Below, piece after piece: positions 1-6,360 of a stretch of DNA of 7,663 nucleotides. Positions within the stretch are counted from its first letter, which is position 1. Every line of letters begins with the position of its first letter. Location: positions 1 to 7,663 of the forward strand of contig CAMBGW010000045.1 of the NCBI GenBank assembly GCA_945866245.1, in the 5' to 3' direction. Under the pieces are notes generated by a model, which was not told the DNA's origin, ran no database searches, and saw nothing but the letters and a program-made list of their open reading frames with translations. The position numbers and the translations under genes were made by a program. The DNA is from Verrucomicrobia subdivision 6 bacterium (GTDB lineage: Bacteria > Verrucomicrobiota > Verrucomicrobiia > Methylacidiphilales > Verrucolacustridaceae).

Positions 1-156
1 GAACGAATGCTTGGTCAAAAGCTGCCACGTAAGAAATTGGAAAGCTTCCCTTACCGTTTTACCGCTCTTTTTGAAGAGGGCCACACTGTGGCGCAAACTC
101 GTATGCGGGGTGTCCGCACCCATCGCGGCTACACCTTCGGCGCACGTCGACGGTAG
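1..156 (+). CDS. C-terminal end of an unrecognised protein (5' partial)
   Basis: An open frame enters from the left edge in frame 1 and stops at TAG (154-156), giving 51 residues. I do not recognise the family. The fragment is strongly basic, with Arg/Lys clusters near its start (LPRKKLE) and a tail ending in GARRR, and has no hydrophobic segment. An ATG at position 7 lies in this frame, but it sits so close to the edge that a longer upstream gene is more likely than a 49-residue protein. Codon choice looks natural (mixed synonymous codons, no rare-codon runs), which favours a real gene end, but a chance open frame of this length is possible. A basic tail would suit a nucleic-acid-binding or ribosome-associated protein; that is only a guess. 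About 100 non-coding bases separate it from the toxin-antitoxin pair. Confidence 0.4.
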   Translation, partial: ERMLGQKLPRKKLESFPYRFTALFEEGHTVAQTRMRGVRTHRGYTFGARRR

Positions 157-254
157 CCGAGTCGCACACCAAAGGCAAGGTGGTCAACCTCCCCCTAATT
201 GGCCTAGCACACGTTCGACTTGCTCTTCGTGTATAGAGTTTTATCTTAGGTCTC
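157..254 (+). promoter_or_regulatory. Presumed promoter region of the toxin-antitoxin operon
   Basis: This 98-base non-coding stretch lies between the upstream stop codon and the antitoxin start, so the promoter of the toxin-antitoxin pair should be here or just upstream. The best sigma-70-like match I can see is weak: TTGCTC (220-225) and TATCTT (242-247), 16 bases apart. If used, it would place transcription start almost at the antitoxin ATG. A short dyad, ACACG (209-213) and CGTGT (228-232), with centres 19 bases apart, could be an operator, since antitoxins of this type usually repress their own operon. Neither element is strong enough to assign firmly. The only ribosome-binding hint is AGG at 248-250. 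Confidence 0.25.
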
Positions 255-467
255 ATGTTGGCCATACAGCTCCCACTTAAGATTGAGAAAAGGCTCGCTG
301 CTCTGGCGGAAAAGAGTGGTCGCACCAAGACCTTCTATGCACGCGAGGCCATTCTCACCCATCTGGAAGATCTCGAGGATATTTACCTAGCCTCGAAAAG
401 ACTACGCCGTCCTGCCCGATCGTACTCGTCCAAAGAAGTGAAGAATGAATTGGGTTTACCGCTTTGA
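255..467 (+). CDS. Ribbon-helix-helix antitoxin of a type II toxin-antitoxin pair (RelB-like)
   Basis: This 70-residue protein matches the usual form of RelB-like ribbon-helix-helix antitoxins. A short N-terminal beta strand (LAIQLPL, residues 2-8) is followed by helix A (about 9-20), the turn SGRTKTFYAREAI (21-33) and helix B running into LEDLEDIYLASKRL (37-50). The C-terminal part (SYSSKEVKNELGLPL) is the segment that normally wraps around and neutralises the toxin. Family members bind DNA as dimers through the beta strand and, with the toxin, repress their own operon. The linker between RL and SYSSKEV seems a few residues shorter and more basic (RRPAR) than I expect for close relatives. 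The gene overlaps the toxin start by 23 bases, which suggests translational coupling. The family call is firm; specific binding to this toxin is inferred from context. Confidence 0.88.
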   Translation: MLAIQLPLKIEKRLAALAEKSGRTKTFYAREAILTHLEDLEDIYLASKRLRRPARSYSSKEVKNELGLPL

Positions 468-711
468 TGCACGCGCCCTCAAGGAGCTAAAGAAATTGGG
501 CCCGAGTGCCCAAAATCAAATCATTGCTTACCTCGACGAACGAATTGAAGGCTCTCACAATCCTCGCTCGATCGGCAAACCCCTCCGATCAGACTTTGCT
601 GGGTTATGGCGATACCGCGTTGGCGATTACAGAGTCTTATGTCAGATCCAAGATCGCGCTGTGCTTGTGCTGGTGGTAGCGGTGGGACACCGAAGGGAAA
701 TCTACCGCTAA
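445..711 (+). CDS. RelE-family mRNA interferase toxin
   Basis: This 88-residue protein has the length and motifs of the RelE/ParE superfamily, RelE branch. Visible landmarks are the N-terminal strand and helix FDARALKELKKLGPSAQNQI (7-26), the paired helix AYLDERIEG (28-36), the core LWRYRVGDYRVLC (54-66) and the terminal VGHRREIYR (80-88). RelE toxins cut mRNA in the ribosomal A site using basic residues and a C-terminal tyrosine; R56, R63, R83 and Y87 are good candidates here, so the active site looks intact. The ATG lies inside the antitoxin gene, preceded only by a weak GAAG-type ribosome site, which fits production coupled to antitoxin translation. The stop codon is 8 bases from that of the convergent argG. 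A ParE-type gyrase inhibitor is less likely given the LWRYRVGDYR...GHRREIYR pattern. Confidence 0.9.
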   Translation: MNWVYRFDARALKELKKLGPSAQNQIIAYLDERIEGSHNPRSIGKPLRSDFAGLWRYRVGDYRVLCQIQDRAVLVLVVAVGHRREIYR

Positions 712-719
712 ATCCCCCT

Positions 720-1937
720 CTACCTTTTTACCTTCGCCGCAACTTTCAGTCGCAATCCATTCAGCCGAATAAAGCCTGTGGCATCGTCCTGATTATAAGC
801 CTTGGTCGGATCCGCCTCCATCGTGGCAATTTCTGGATTGTAGAGGCTCAGTCTCGACTTTCTGCCCCCCGCGTAGATTCCCCCTTTGTATAACTTCACC
901 CTGACCACTCCCGTCACGTTCTTCTGACTCTCCTCCACCAACGCCTGAAGAGCCAACCGCTCCGGCGCGAACCAGAAACCGTAGTAAACCAACTCGCTAT
1001 ATTTGGGGATCAGACTATCCCGAAGGTGCATCACCTCGCGATCCATCGTCAAACTCTCCATCTGTCGATGGGCAAAATGCAGAATTGCCCCGCCTGGGGT
1101 CTCATAGACGCCTCGACTCTTCATTCCGACGAACCGGTTCTCCACCATATCCACCCGCCCTACCCCGTGTTTCCCGCCCAGCTTGTTCAGCGCCCGCATG
1201 ACTGCAAGCGGAGAAAGCTTTTTTCCGTTGACCGCCACACAATCCCCTTTTCGAAACTCGAGCGTCACATACTCCGCCTTGTTGGGCGCGTCCTCTGGCG
1301 AAACCGAAAGGGTGAACATCTTTTTGTTCGCCGGAGCAAAGGCATCAAACCACGGATCTTCCAGAATCCCTGCCTCATAGGAAATGTGCAGTAGGTTCCG
1401 ATCCATCGAGTACGGCTTTTTAGCCGTGGCTTGCACAGGAATCTTTCGCTGTTCGCAGTACCGAATCATCTCCGCTCGACCCGGAAACCGCTTCCGAAAA
1501 CGTTCGTCCCTCCAAGGCGCAATCACTTCCACATCCGGCGCCAAGGCCGCTGAAGTCAGCTCAAACCGAACCTGATCGTTCCCCTTTCCCGTAGCCCCAT
1601 GCGCAATGGCCTGAGCTTTTTCTTTGCGTGCTATCTCCACCATCCGCTTGGCAATTAAGGGCCGGGCAATCGAAGTTCCTAAAAAATATTGTCCCTCATA
1701 GATCGCGCCCGCCCGCATCATCGGAAAGATAAAATCCTTCGCAAACTCCTCCTGAAGATTATCGATGTAGATTTTCGATGCCCCTGTCTTGGCCGCCTTG
1801 GCTTTGAGGCCATGCAGCTCCTCGTCCTGACCAATATCAGCGCAGAAGGCAATCACCTCCGCCCGGTAGGTTTCCTTGAGCCAAGCGAGTAAGACGGAGG
1901 TATCTAGACCTCCGGAGTAGGCGAGAACGATCTTCAT
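720..1937 (-). CDS. argG: Argininosuccinate synthase
   Basis: This 405-residue protein is of typical length for argininosuccinate synthase, which joins citrulline and aspartate at the expense of ATP (to AMP and PPi) in the penultimate step of arginine synthesis, in the cytoplasm. The N-terminal ATP pyrophosphatase loop AYSGGLDTS is at residues 6-14. The family signature HGATGKGNDQVRFEL spans 113-127, followed by SMDRNLLHISYEAG and by ENRFVGMKSRGVYETPGG in the C-terminal synthetase/multimerisation region. No key motif is missing. The ATG is fixed by the conserved MKIVLAYSGG start, although no Shine-Dalgarno sequence lies close upstream. The gene is last in the - strand run, 31 bases after dxs; being downstream of dxs instead of with argH or other arg genes is unusual. 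It converges on the RelE-type toxin gene. Confidence 0.98.
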   Translation of the reverse strand: MKIVLAYSGGLDTSVLLAWLKETYRAEVIAFCADIGQDEELHGLKAKAAKTGASKIYIDNLQEEFAKDFIFPMMRAGAIYEGQYFLGTSIARPLIAKRMVEIARKEKAQAIAHGATGKGNDQVRFELTSAALAPDVEVIAPWRDERFRKRFPGRAEMIRYCEQRKIPVQATAKKPYSMDRNLLHISYEAGILEDPWFDAFAPANKKMFTLSVSPEDAPNKAEYVTLEFRKGDCVAVNGKKLSPLAVMRALNKLGGKHGVGRVDMVENRFVGMKSRGVYETPGGAILHFAHRQMESLTMDREVMHLRDSLIPKYSELVYYGFWFAPERLALQALVEESQKNVTGVVRVKLYKGGIYAGGRKSRLSLYNPEIATMEADPTKAYNQDDATGFIRLNGLRLKVAAKVKR

Positions 1938-1954
1938 GAAAATAGCAGAGCGCA

Positions 1955-1970
1955 GATCCCCTTGGGGATC
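1955..1970. other. Near-perfect inverted repeat at the dxs stop / argG leader
   Basis: The + strand reads GATCCCCTTGGGGATC, two 7-base arms around a central TT. In the - strand transcript it would fold as GATCCC/GGGATC closed by a CAAG loop. Its 5' arm begins inside the dxs stop codon (TGA, 1971-1969), and it ends 17 bases before the argG ATG. No run of U follows directly (the next bases are TGCGCTCTGCTATTTT), so it is not a standard intrinsic terminator. It could be an RNA processing or stability element, a protein-binding dyad, or chance. Confidence 0.45.
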
Positions 1971-3876
1971 AAGCCGCTACCGATTGGGACTTGCGTGCCG
2001 TCCCCTTGATTCTGGCTAAGTGCGGTAACAGCTTCTCTTTTGCCGCCTTCACGCTTAACCCATAGCGGACTCGTAAATCATCCGGCTTGCCGTGATCGAC
2101 AAACTCATCCGGCCAACCGATCCGGACCACCGGCGTCGTCATGCCTAAGTTGGAAACCTCCTCCAAAATACCACTTCCAAAGCCCCCCTTAATCACGTGA
2201 TCTTCAAAGGTCACGATCACATCAGCACTTTGACCGAAAAGCTGTAGGAGCGCCGTATCGATCGGCTTGGCAAAGCGCGCGTTTATCACCGCCGCCTCGA
2301 TTCCCTCCTCTTTTTTTAACTCATCCGAAAGCTGCATCGCCATCGGCAACATCTGGCCGTACGACCAAATGACAACTTTTTGCCCATGCCGAATCACCTC
2401 CGCCTTGCCAATCGGCAAAGCTAATGGGGTTTTCTTGATCGCCGCGTTGGGTCCTACCCCCCGGGGGTATCGAATGGCTACCGGCCCTGCATGCAAACTT
2501 GCCGTATAGAGCATGTCCACGAACTCATCCTCATCTTTCGGGGACATGTGAATCAAGTTTGGCACACCCCGCAAATAGGAAATGTCGAAGAGTCCGTGGT
2601 GGGTCGGCCCGTCGTCTCCCGAGAGACCCCCTCGGTCCATACAAAACACCACGGGAAGATTTTGCAGACAAACATCGTGGATAATCTGGTCGTAGGCCCT
2701 CTGCAAGAAGGTCGAGTAGATCGCACAAAAAGGCTTAAAACCTTTCGTCGCCATTCCCGCAGCAAAAAGCACTGCGTGCTCTTCCGCGATACCCACATCG
2801 AAATACCGATCCAAATGTTTCGGTTGGAATCGATCCAGACCCGTACCATTAGGCATCGCTCCGGTAATCGCCACGATTCTGGGATCGTTGTCCGCCATTT
2901 TGGAAAGATGGTCCGCAAAAACTTCGCTGTAAGTGGGCTGACCCAACGCCTTGGTTTCTCCCGTTTCCGGATCATAAGGTCCAAGCCCGTGGAACTTTTT
3001 CTGTTTCGCTAAAGCCGGCTCATACCCTTTTCCTTTCGTCGTCACCACATGAAGAATCACGGGGAAGTTTTGCGTTTTCAGGAACTCAAACATTTTGATT
3101 AAGTTGGAAATATCGTGCCCGTCCACCGGGCCGTAGTAAGTCACACCCAACTCCTCAAAAATTACGCTCGGGAAGATCATCCCTTTGACATGCTCCTCGG
3201 CTCTCCGGGCCACCTTCAAGGCCTTCGATCCTCCGATTTTTTCAATAAAGTGGGCTGCCCTCTCATGAAGATGGATGAATCGCGAGTCGGTGGTGATTTT
3301 ATTTAAATATCCGGCGATCGCCCCCACGTTTTTGTCGATCGACCACTTGTTGTCGTTCAGAATCGTGATCAAGCGCTTGGTGTGATGCGAAACATTATTC
3401 AACGCTTCAAAAGTCACCCCGCAGGTAAAAGCGGCATCTCCTGCCAAACAAACCACATGCTCCTTGCCTCCCCGCATATCTCGGGCCGATGCCATGCCCA
3501 ACGCCGCCGAAAGAGCCGTTCCAGCGTGCCCCGCCCCAAAACAGTCGTGATCGCTCTCCGTCCTCAACATAAATCCATTCAACCCGCCCTGCTGCCGGAT
3601 CGTGTGAAACCGATCTCGCCGGCCGGTCAAAAGCTTGTGCACGTAAGCCTGGTGACTGACGTCGAAAATAAAGTGATCGGTCGGGGTATCAAATACTCGG
3701 TGCAAAGCAATCGTCAGCTCGACCACTCCAAGGTTTGGCCCTAAATGGCCACCCGTTTTGCTGAGAACCTCAATGAGCTCCTCCCTGATCTCTTTGGCCA
3801 GGCGCGGAAGCTCCTCCAGGGGAATTTTCTTAACGTCGTCCGGGCCTTTGATCTGATCCAACAGTTTGGTTGCCAT
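1969..3876 (-). CDS. dxs: 1-deoxy-D-xylulose-5-phosphate synthase
   Basis: This 635-residue protein condenses pyruvate with glyceraldehyde 3-phosphate using thiamine diphosphate, the first and often rate-setting step of the MEP isoprenoid pathway. Visible landmarks are TGGHLGPNLG (41-50, catalytic-region His44), the diphosphate-binding region AGDAAFTCG...ILNDN (145-176), IAEEHAV with the catalytic Glu at about 365, and DRGGLSGDDGPTHHGLFDISYLRG (414-437). The C-terminal transketolase-type domain is complete. Several motifs differ from the common form: DVSHQ (72-76) instead of DVGHQ, GHAGTALSA instead of GHSSTSISA, and GDA instead of GDG. The ATG at 3876 is chosen because MATKLLDQI fits the family start and leaves a 10-base gap after xseB. 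The frame remains open farther upstream, but only inside xseB. No Shine-Dalgarno sequence is evident, so translation may be coupled to xseB. Confidence 0.96.
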   Translation of the reverse strand: MATKLLDQIKGPDDVKKIPLEELPRLAKEIREELIEVLSKTGGHLGPNLGVVELTIALHRVFDTPTDHFIFDVSHQAYVHKLLTGRRDRFHTIRQQGGLNGFMLRTESDHDCFGAGHAGTALSAALGMASARDMRGGKEHVVCLAGDAAFTCGVTFEALNNVSHHTKRLITILNDNKWSIDKNVGAIAGYLNKITTDSRFIHLHERAAHFIEKIGGSKALKVARRAEEHVKGMIFPSVIFEELGVTYYGPVDGHDISNLIKMFEFLKTQNFPVILHVVTTKGKGYEPALAKQKKFHGLGPYDPETGETKALGQPTYSEVFADHLSKMADNDPRIVAITGAMPNGTGLDRFQPKHLDRYFDVGIAEEHAVLFAAGMATKGFKPFCAIYSTFLQRAYDQIIHDVCLQNLPVVFCMDRGGLSGDDGPTHHGLFDISYLRGVPNLIHMSPKDEDEFVDMLYTASLHAGPVAIRYPRGVGPNAAIKKTPLALPIGKAEVIRHGQKVVIWSYGQMLPMAMQLSDELKKEEGIEAAVINARFAKPIDTALLQLFGQSADVIVTFEDHVIKGGFGSGILEEVSNLGMTTPVVRIGWPDEFVDHGKPDDLRVRYGLSVKAAKEKLLPHLARIKGTARKSQSVAA

Positions 3877-3886
3877 GGGAAGCTGG

Positions 3887-4198
3887 TTAGATGAGCAGAT
3901 CTGGGGCTCCTCGACCAGCCTTCTTTCCATGCAACGATTTGTGAGGCTCCCCCCCCATCTCCTCCAACTCCCCCTCCTCAATTGACCCGTTTTTCTTCTT
4001 GGTTAACAACGTGATGCGCTTCTCAGCCGCCTTGAGCTTTTCACTGCAAACCCCCACCAATTTCATCCCTAACTCATATTTTTCCACAATGGTCTCTAGG
4101 GGAAGTTCCGGAGACTCCATCTGCTCCACCAAGGACTCCAGCTGTTTTAAACTTTCCTCAAAGGATCCTTCACCCGCCGCTTTGCCCGTCTTCGCCAT
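3887..4198 (-). CDS. xseB: Exodeoxyribonuclease VII small subunit
   Basis: This 103-residue protein carries the helical-hairpin XseB domain at its start: FEESLKQLESLVEQMESPELPLETIVEKYELGMKLVGVCSEKLKAAEKRI (about 13-62). XseB subunits assemble on the XseA large subunit to make the exonuclease that degrades single-stranded DNA into short oligonucleotides during repair. A tail of roughly 35 residues (KKKNGSIEEGE...GRGAPDLLI) follows, making it longer than the roughly 80-residue E. coli protein; the tail is low in complexity and probably flexible. The ATG is supported by an AGGAGG 11 bases upstream. It lies 39 bases after xseA and 10 bases before dxs, consistent with one transcript. The pairing with xseA makes the assignment secure despite the small size. 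Confidence 0.94.
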   Translation of the reverse strand: MAKTGKAAGEGSFEESLKQLESLVEQMESPELPLETIVEKYELGMKLVGVCSEKLKAAEKRITLLTKKKNGSIEEGELEEMGGEPHKSLHGKKAGRGAPDLLI

Positions 4199-4209
4199 AG
4201 AAAATCATT

Positions 4210-4215
4210 CCTCCT
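4210..4215 (-). promoter_or_regulatory. Ribosome binding site of xseB
   Basis: The - strand reads AGGAGG here, a full Shine-Dalgarno match with 11 bases before the xseB ATG, slightly longer than ideal. An out-of-frame ATG lies between them, but its frame does not encode XseB. This is the only strong ribosome-binding site I see in the window. Confidence 0.65.
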
Positions 4216-4237
4216 CAGCCTATCCCAAGTCGAGTTC

Positions 4238-5503
4238 TTATTCCCTTTTGCCCTTCACTTTGACTTCCACCTTTCCATCTACAAACCGCACTACCAAATC
4301 CCCCTGGTCACGTGCAGCCTTCACTTTTCGAATTAATTTTCCATCGGGCGTTTGGATGAGTGCATACCCACGCTTCAAGGTCTCCTCTGGTCCCATCGCC
4401 CGCAACCGATCCGCCGCCGCCTGCACCCGTAAAGATAGCTCCCTGAACCTTCGCTCAGGCCTCAGTGCCGCCCAACGCCCCAGCAATCCCTGCACATACT
4501 GCTTTCGATATCGCCACCCAGTTTCCAAACCGCGCAGCAACTGTACCGCTAGCTCATCCACCCTTTGCCCGCTCATCTCCACCATTTTTCGCGGTTCGCG
4601 AAAGACATAGCTTCCAGCCAGATCTGTTACCCTTCTTTTCTTCTCCTGCAGAAATTCCACCGTCGCCTCCCCTAACCGATCTCCCCACGCCCGCACCTCT
4701 TCCCCCCAATCTTCGTCTGGTCGACTCACCATTTCCGCTGCCACCGATGGCGTGGGGGCCCGCAGATCCGCCACAAAATCACAAATCGTAAAGTCGGTCT
4801 CATGCCCCACCCCGCTAATCACTGGGACCGGACTCGCCGCTACCGCCCTTGCCACCACCTCCTCATTGAACGCCCACAAATCCTCCAAACTTCCCCCTCC
4901 CCGCACCACCAGCAACACATCAAAATCTCTCTTTCCCATCTCTCCCATCGCGTCTGCTACCTCCTCCGCCGCCCCCTCCCCCTGGACCTTCACCCCAAAA
5001 ACCGTGATCCCTATCCGTGGACACCTTCTTTGCAGGACATGAATCGCATCCCGCACCGCCGCCCCCGTCGGACTAGTAATCATTCCCACCCTTCTCACAA
5101 ATTCCGGAATCGATCTCTTGCGCGACTCCTCAAATAAACCCTCGCCCTGCAACTTTCTTTTCAACTCCTCAAAACGTTGATGCAAATCTCCCTTTCCCAC
5201 TGGCTCTAAACTTCGCACAATCAACTGATACGCCCCACGCGGGGCATACACCGACACCTCTCCCGCTGCCACTACCTTCGCCCCATCCTTGGGAGCCACC
5301 GCCAGCCGACCCGCCGACCCCTTAAACAGTGCACAAGGAATCTGGGACCCCTCATCCTTAAGAGTGAAGTAGTAGTGCCCAGAAGATTGATGCCTCAAAT
5401 TAGAAATCTCCCCCTGCACCGACACCTCCCCCACCTGATCCTCTAAGATCTCCTTAATCTGCGCCGTCAACGCAGATACCGTGAGTGGCTCTACCCGGCT
5501 CAC
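4238..5503 (-). CDS. xseA: Exodeoxyribonuclease VII large subunit
   Basis: This 421-residue protein is the catalytic subunit of exonuclease VII. An N-terminal OB-fold DNA-binding domain covers about residues 5-100 (VSVQGEISNLRHQSSGHYYFTLKDEGSQIPCALFKG). The catalytic core follows with MITSPTGAAVRDAI (141-154), VVRGGGSLEDLWAFNEE (199-215) and GVGHETDFTICDFVADLRAPTPSVAAE (231-257). D152, R201, H234 and D237 appear to match residues known to be essential in the E. coli enzyme. A long helical region and the terminal LKRGYALIQTPDGKLI segment complete it. It is somewhat shorter than E. coli XseA (456), mainly in the helical part. The start is a GTG overlapping the TGA stop of the upstream phosphoesterase gene (GTGA, 5503-5500), pointing to translational coupling; it gives the usual family N terminus. 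Confidence 0.96.
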   Translation of the reverse strand: MSRVEPLTVSALTAQIKEILEDQVGEVSVQGEISNLRHQSSGHYYFTLKDEGSQIPCALFKGSAGRLAVAPKDGAKVVAAGEVSVYAPRGAYQLIVRSLEPVGKGDLHQRFEELKRKLQGEGLFEESRKRSIPEFVRRVGMITSPTGAAVRDAIHVLQRRCPRIGITVFGVKVQGEGAAEEVADAMGEMGKRDFDVLLVVRGGGSLEDLWAFNEEVVARAVAASPVPVISGVGHETDFTICDFVADLRAPTPSVAAEMVSRPDEDWGEEVRAWGDRLGEATVEFLQEKKRRVTDLAGSYVFREPRKMVEMSGQRVDELAVQLLRGLETGWRYRKQYVQGLLGRWAALRPERRFRELSLRVQAAADRLRAMGPEETLKRGYALIQTPDGKLIRKVKAARDQGDLVVRFVDGKVEVKVKGKRE

Positions 5504-6279
5504 TTCGGTCGCTGAATCCTCTGAATCGCTGTGGCTTTCCCCGTCTCCTCATCCACATCGATCACCACCCCATCTAGTTGAATCCCCCCCGTGGCCAGAT
5601 GCATCTTCACGGGCATCAAGGTCCGAAACCGATCCACAATGAAACTTTTCTCCCGACCAATCACAGAGTCGTGCGCCCCGCAAAAACCCACATCCGTAAT
5701 ATAAGCCGTGCCTCCCGCCAACACCTTCTCATCCGCCGTCTGCACGTGGGTATGAGTGCCGACCACTGCCGAAACCTTTCCATCAAATGCGTGGCCGAAG
5801 GCAATTTTCTCCGATGTCGTCTCTGCATGAAAATCCACCAAGATCGTTTTTGTCTCTTTCCGGATCTCTTCGAGAATCGGATCCATCAGAAGAAAAGGAT
5901 TGTCCACATCCGCCTTCATAAAGGTTCTGCCCATGGCATTGACCACACCCAGCTTTTTTCCATTTCCCGTCACCACAATGAACCCCTTCCCTGGGCAGGT
6001 TCCGGGAAAGTTGAAGGGTCGGATTAATCGGGGCTCCTCCGCAAAGAAACTCATGATTTCTCTCTGATCCCAGCAGTGATCCCCCAAAGTAATCACGTCC
6101 ACCTTCGCCCGAAAAATGTCATAGGCTAACTTAGGAGTAATTCCGTTCCCTCCCGCCACATTCTCTCCATTCACCACGATAAAATCAGGGGCAAACTCCT
6201 CGATCAAACGAGGCATTCCGTCCCGCACCGCCTCCCGGCCGTACTCCGCCACCACATCCCCCAAGAAAAGAATCCTCAT
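5500..6279 (-). CDS. YmdB/TIGR00282-type metallophosphoesterase
   Basis: This 259-residue protein belongs to the calcineurin-like phosphoesterase family typified by Bacillus subtilis YmdB, a 2',3'-cyclic nucleotide phosphodiesterase. Metal-site motifs are in the usual order: LGD (D8), NGENVAGG (E39, N40), TLGDHCWD (D67, H68), DFHAE (H151) and GTHTHVQT (H176, H178). The sequence RILFLGDVV...VNGENVAGGNGIT is diagnostic. One change stands out: the position after TLG, usually Asn in the family as I know it, is Asp67. The ATG at 6279 gives MRILFLGD. A TTG two codons upstream is also possible but less likely. It is the first gene of the - strand run, and its stop overlaps the xseA start. The cellular substrate cannot be told from sequence; regulatory or nucleotide-turnover roles are known only for the Bacillus homologue. 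Confidence 0.93.
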   Translation of the reverse strand: MRILFLGDVVAEYGREAVRDGMPRLIEEFAPDFIVVNGENVAGGNGITPKLAYDIFRAKVDVITLGDHCWDQREIMSFFAEEPRLIRPFNFPGTCPGKGFIVVTGNGKKLGVVNAMGRTFMKADVDNPFLLMDPILEEIRKETKTILVDFHAETTSEKIAFGHAFDGKVSAVVGTHTHVQTADEKVLAGGTAYITDVGFCGAHDSVIGREKSFIVDRFRTLMPVKMHLATGGIQLDGVVIDVDEETGKATAIQRIQRPK

Positions 6280-6360
6280 CCCCAAACCCTACCCCTTTCC
6301 CCCTTTTCGACCAATCTCCAAACATTCCCATCGCCCCCTTTTTCCTCCAAGCTTGCCCCT
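6280..6360. promoter_or_regulatory. Divergent intergenic region, pyrimidine-rich on the + strand
   Basis: This 81-base gap separates the divergent starts of the phosphoesterase operon and the RluA-type gene, so it should hold promoters for both. The + strand is almost entirely C/T/A with long C and T runs and very few G. I find no convincing -35/-10 pair on either strand. The - strand leader of the phosphoesterase is G-rich (GGGGTAGGG), which may serve as a loose ribosome-binding tract; the RluA-type gene has none. Confidence 0.4.

Noticed and set aside
126..159. Rho-independent terminator after the first partial gene
   Set aside because: The 7-base stem has a 20-base loop and no T run follows it, so it does not meet terminator form.
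59..328. Open frame on the - strand across the antitoxin promoter region
   Set aside because: It overlaps the well-supported antitoxin gene, matches no family I know, and has an Arg/Cys-rich composition typical of a shadow frame.
691..736. Bidirectional terminator between toxin and argG
   Set aside because: The arms are only 6 bases with a 34-base loop lacking a stable inner stem, and no suitable T run flanks it; treated as a possible coincidence.
2491..3012. Long + strand open frame (173 codons) inside dxs
   Set aside because: It is antisense to a complete, motif-rich dxs, has no recognisable domain, and such frames are common opposite GC-rich genes.
3877..3981. Longer N terminus for Dxs (35 more residues)
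   Set aside because: The extension lies within xseB, does not resemble Dxs, and the family start MATKLL is reached at 3876 with a sensible 10-base gap.
3999..4610. Long + strand open frame (203 codons) across xseB and xseA
   Set aside because: The protein is Ser/Thr/Pro-rich, as expected from reading these genes backwards, and it spans two well-supported genes on the other strand.
6280..6285. TTG start two codons upstream of the phosphoesterase ATG
   Set aside because: It adds only two residues; the ATG gives the standard MRILFLGD start and family numbering of the metal ligands.
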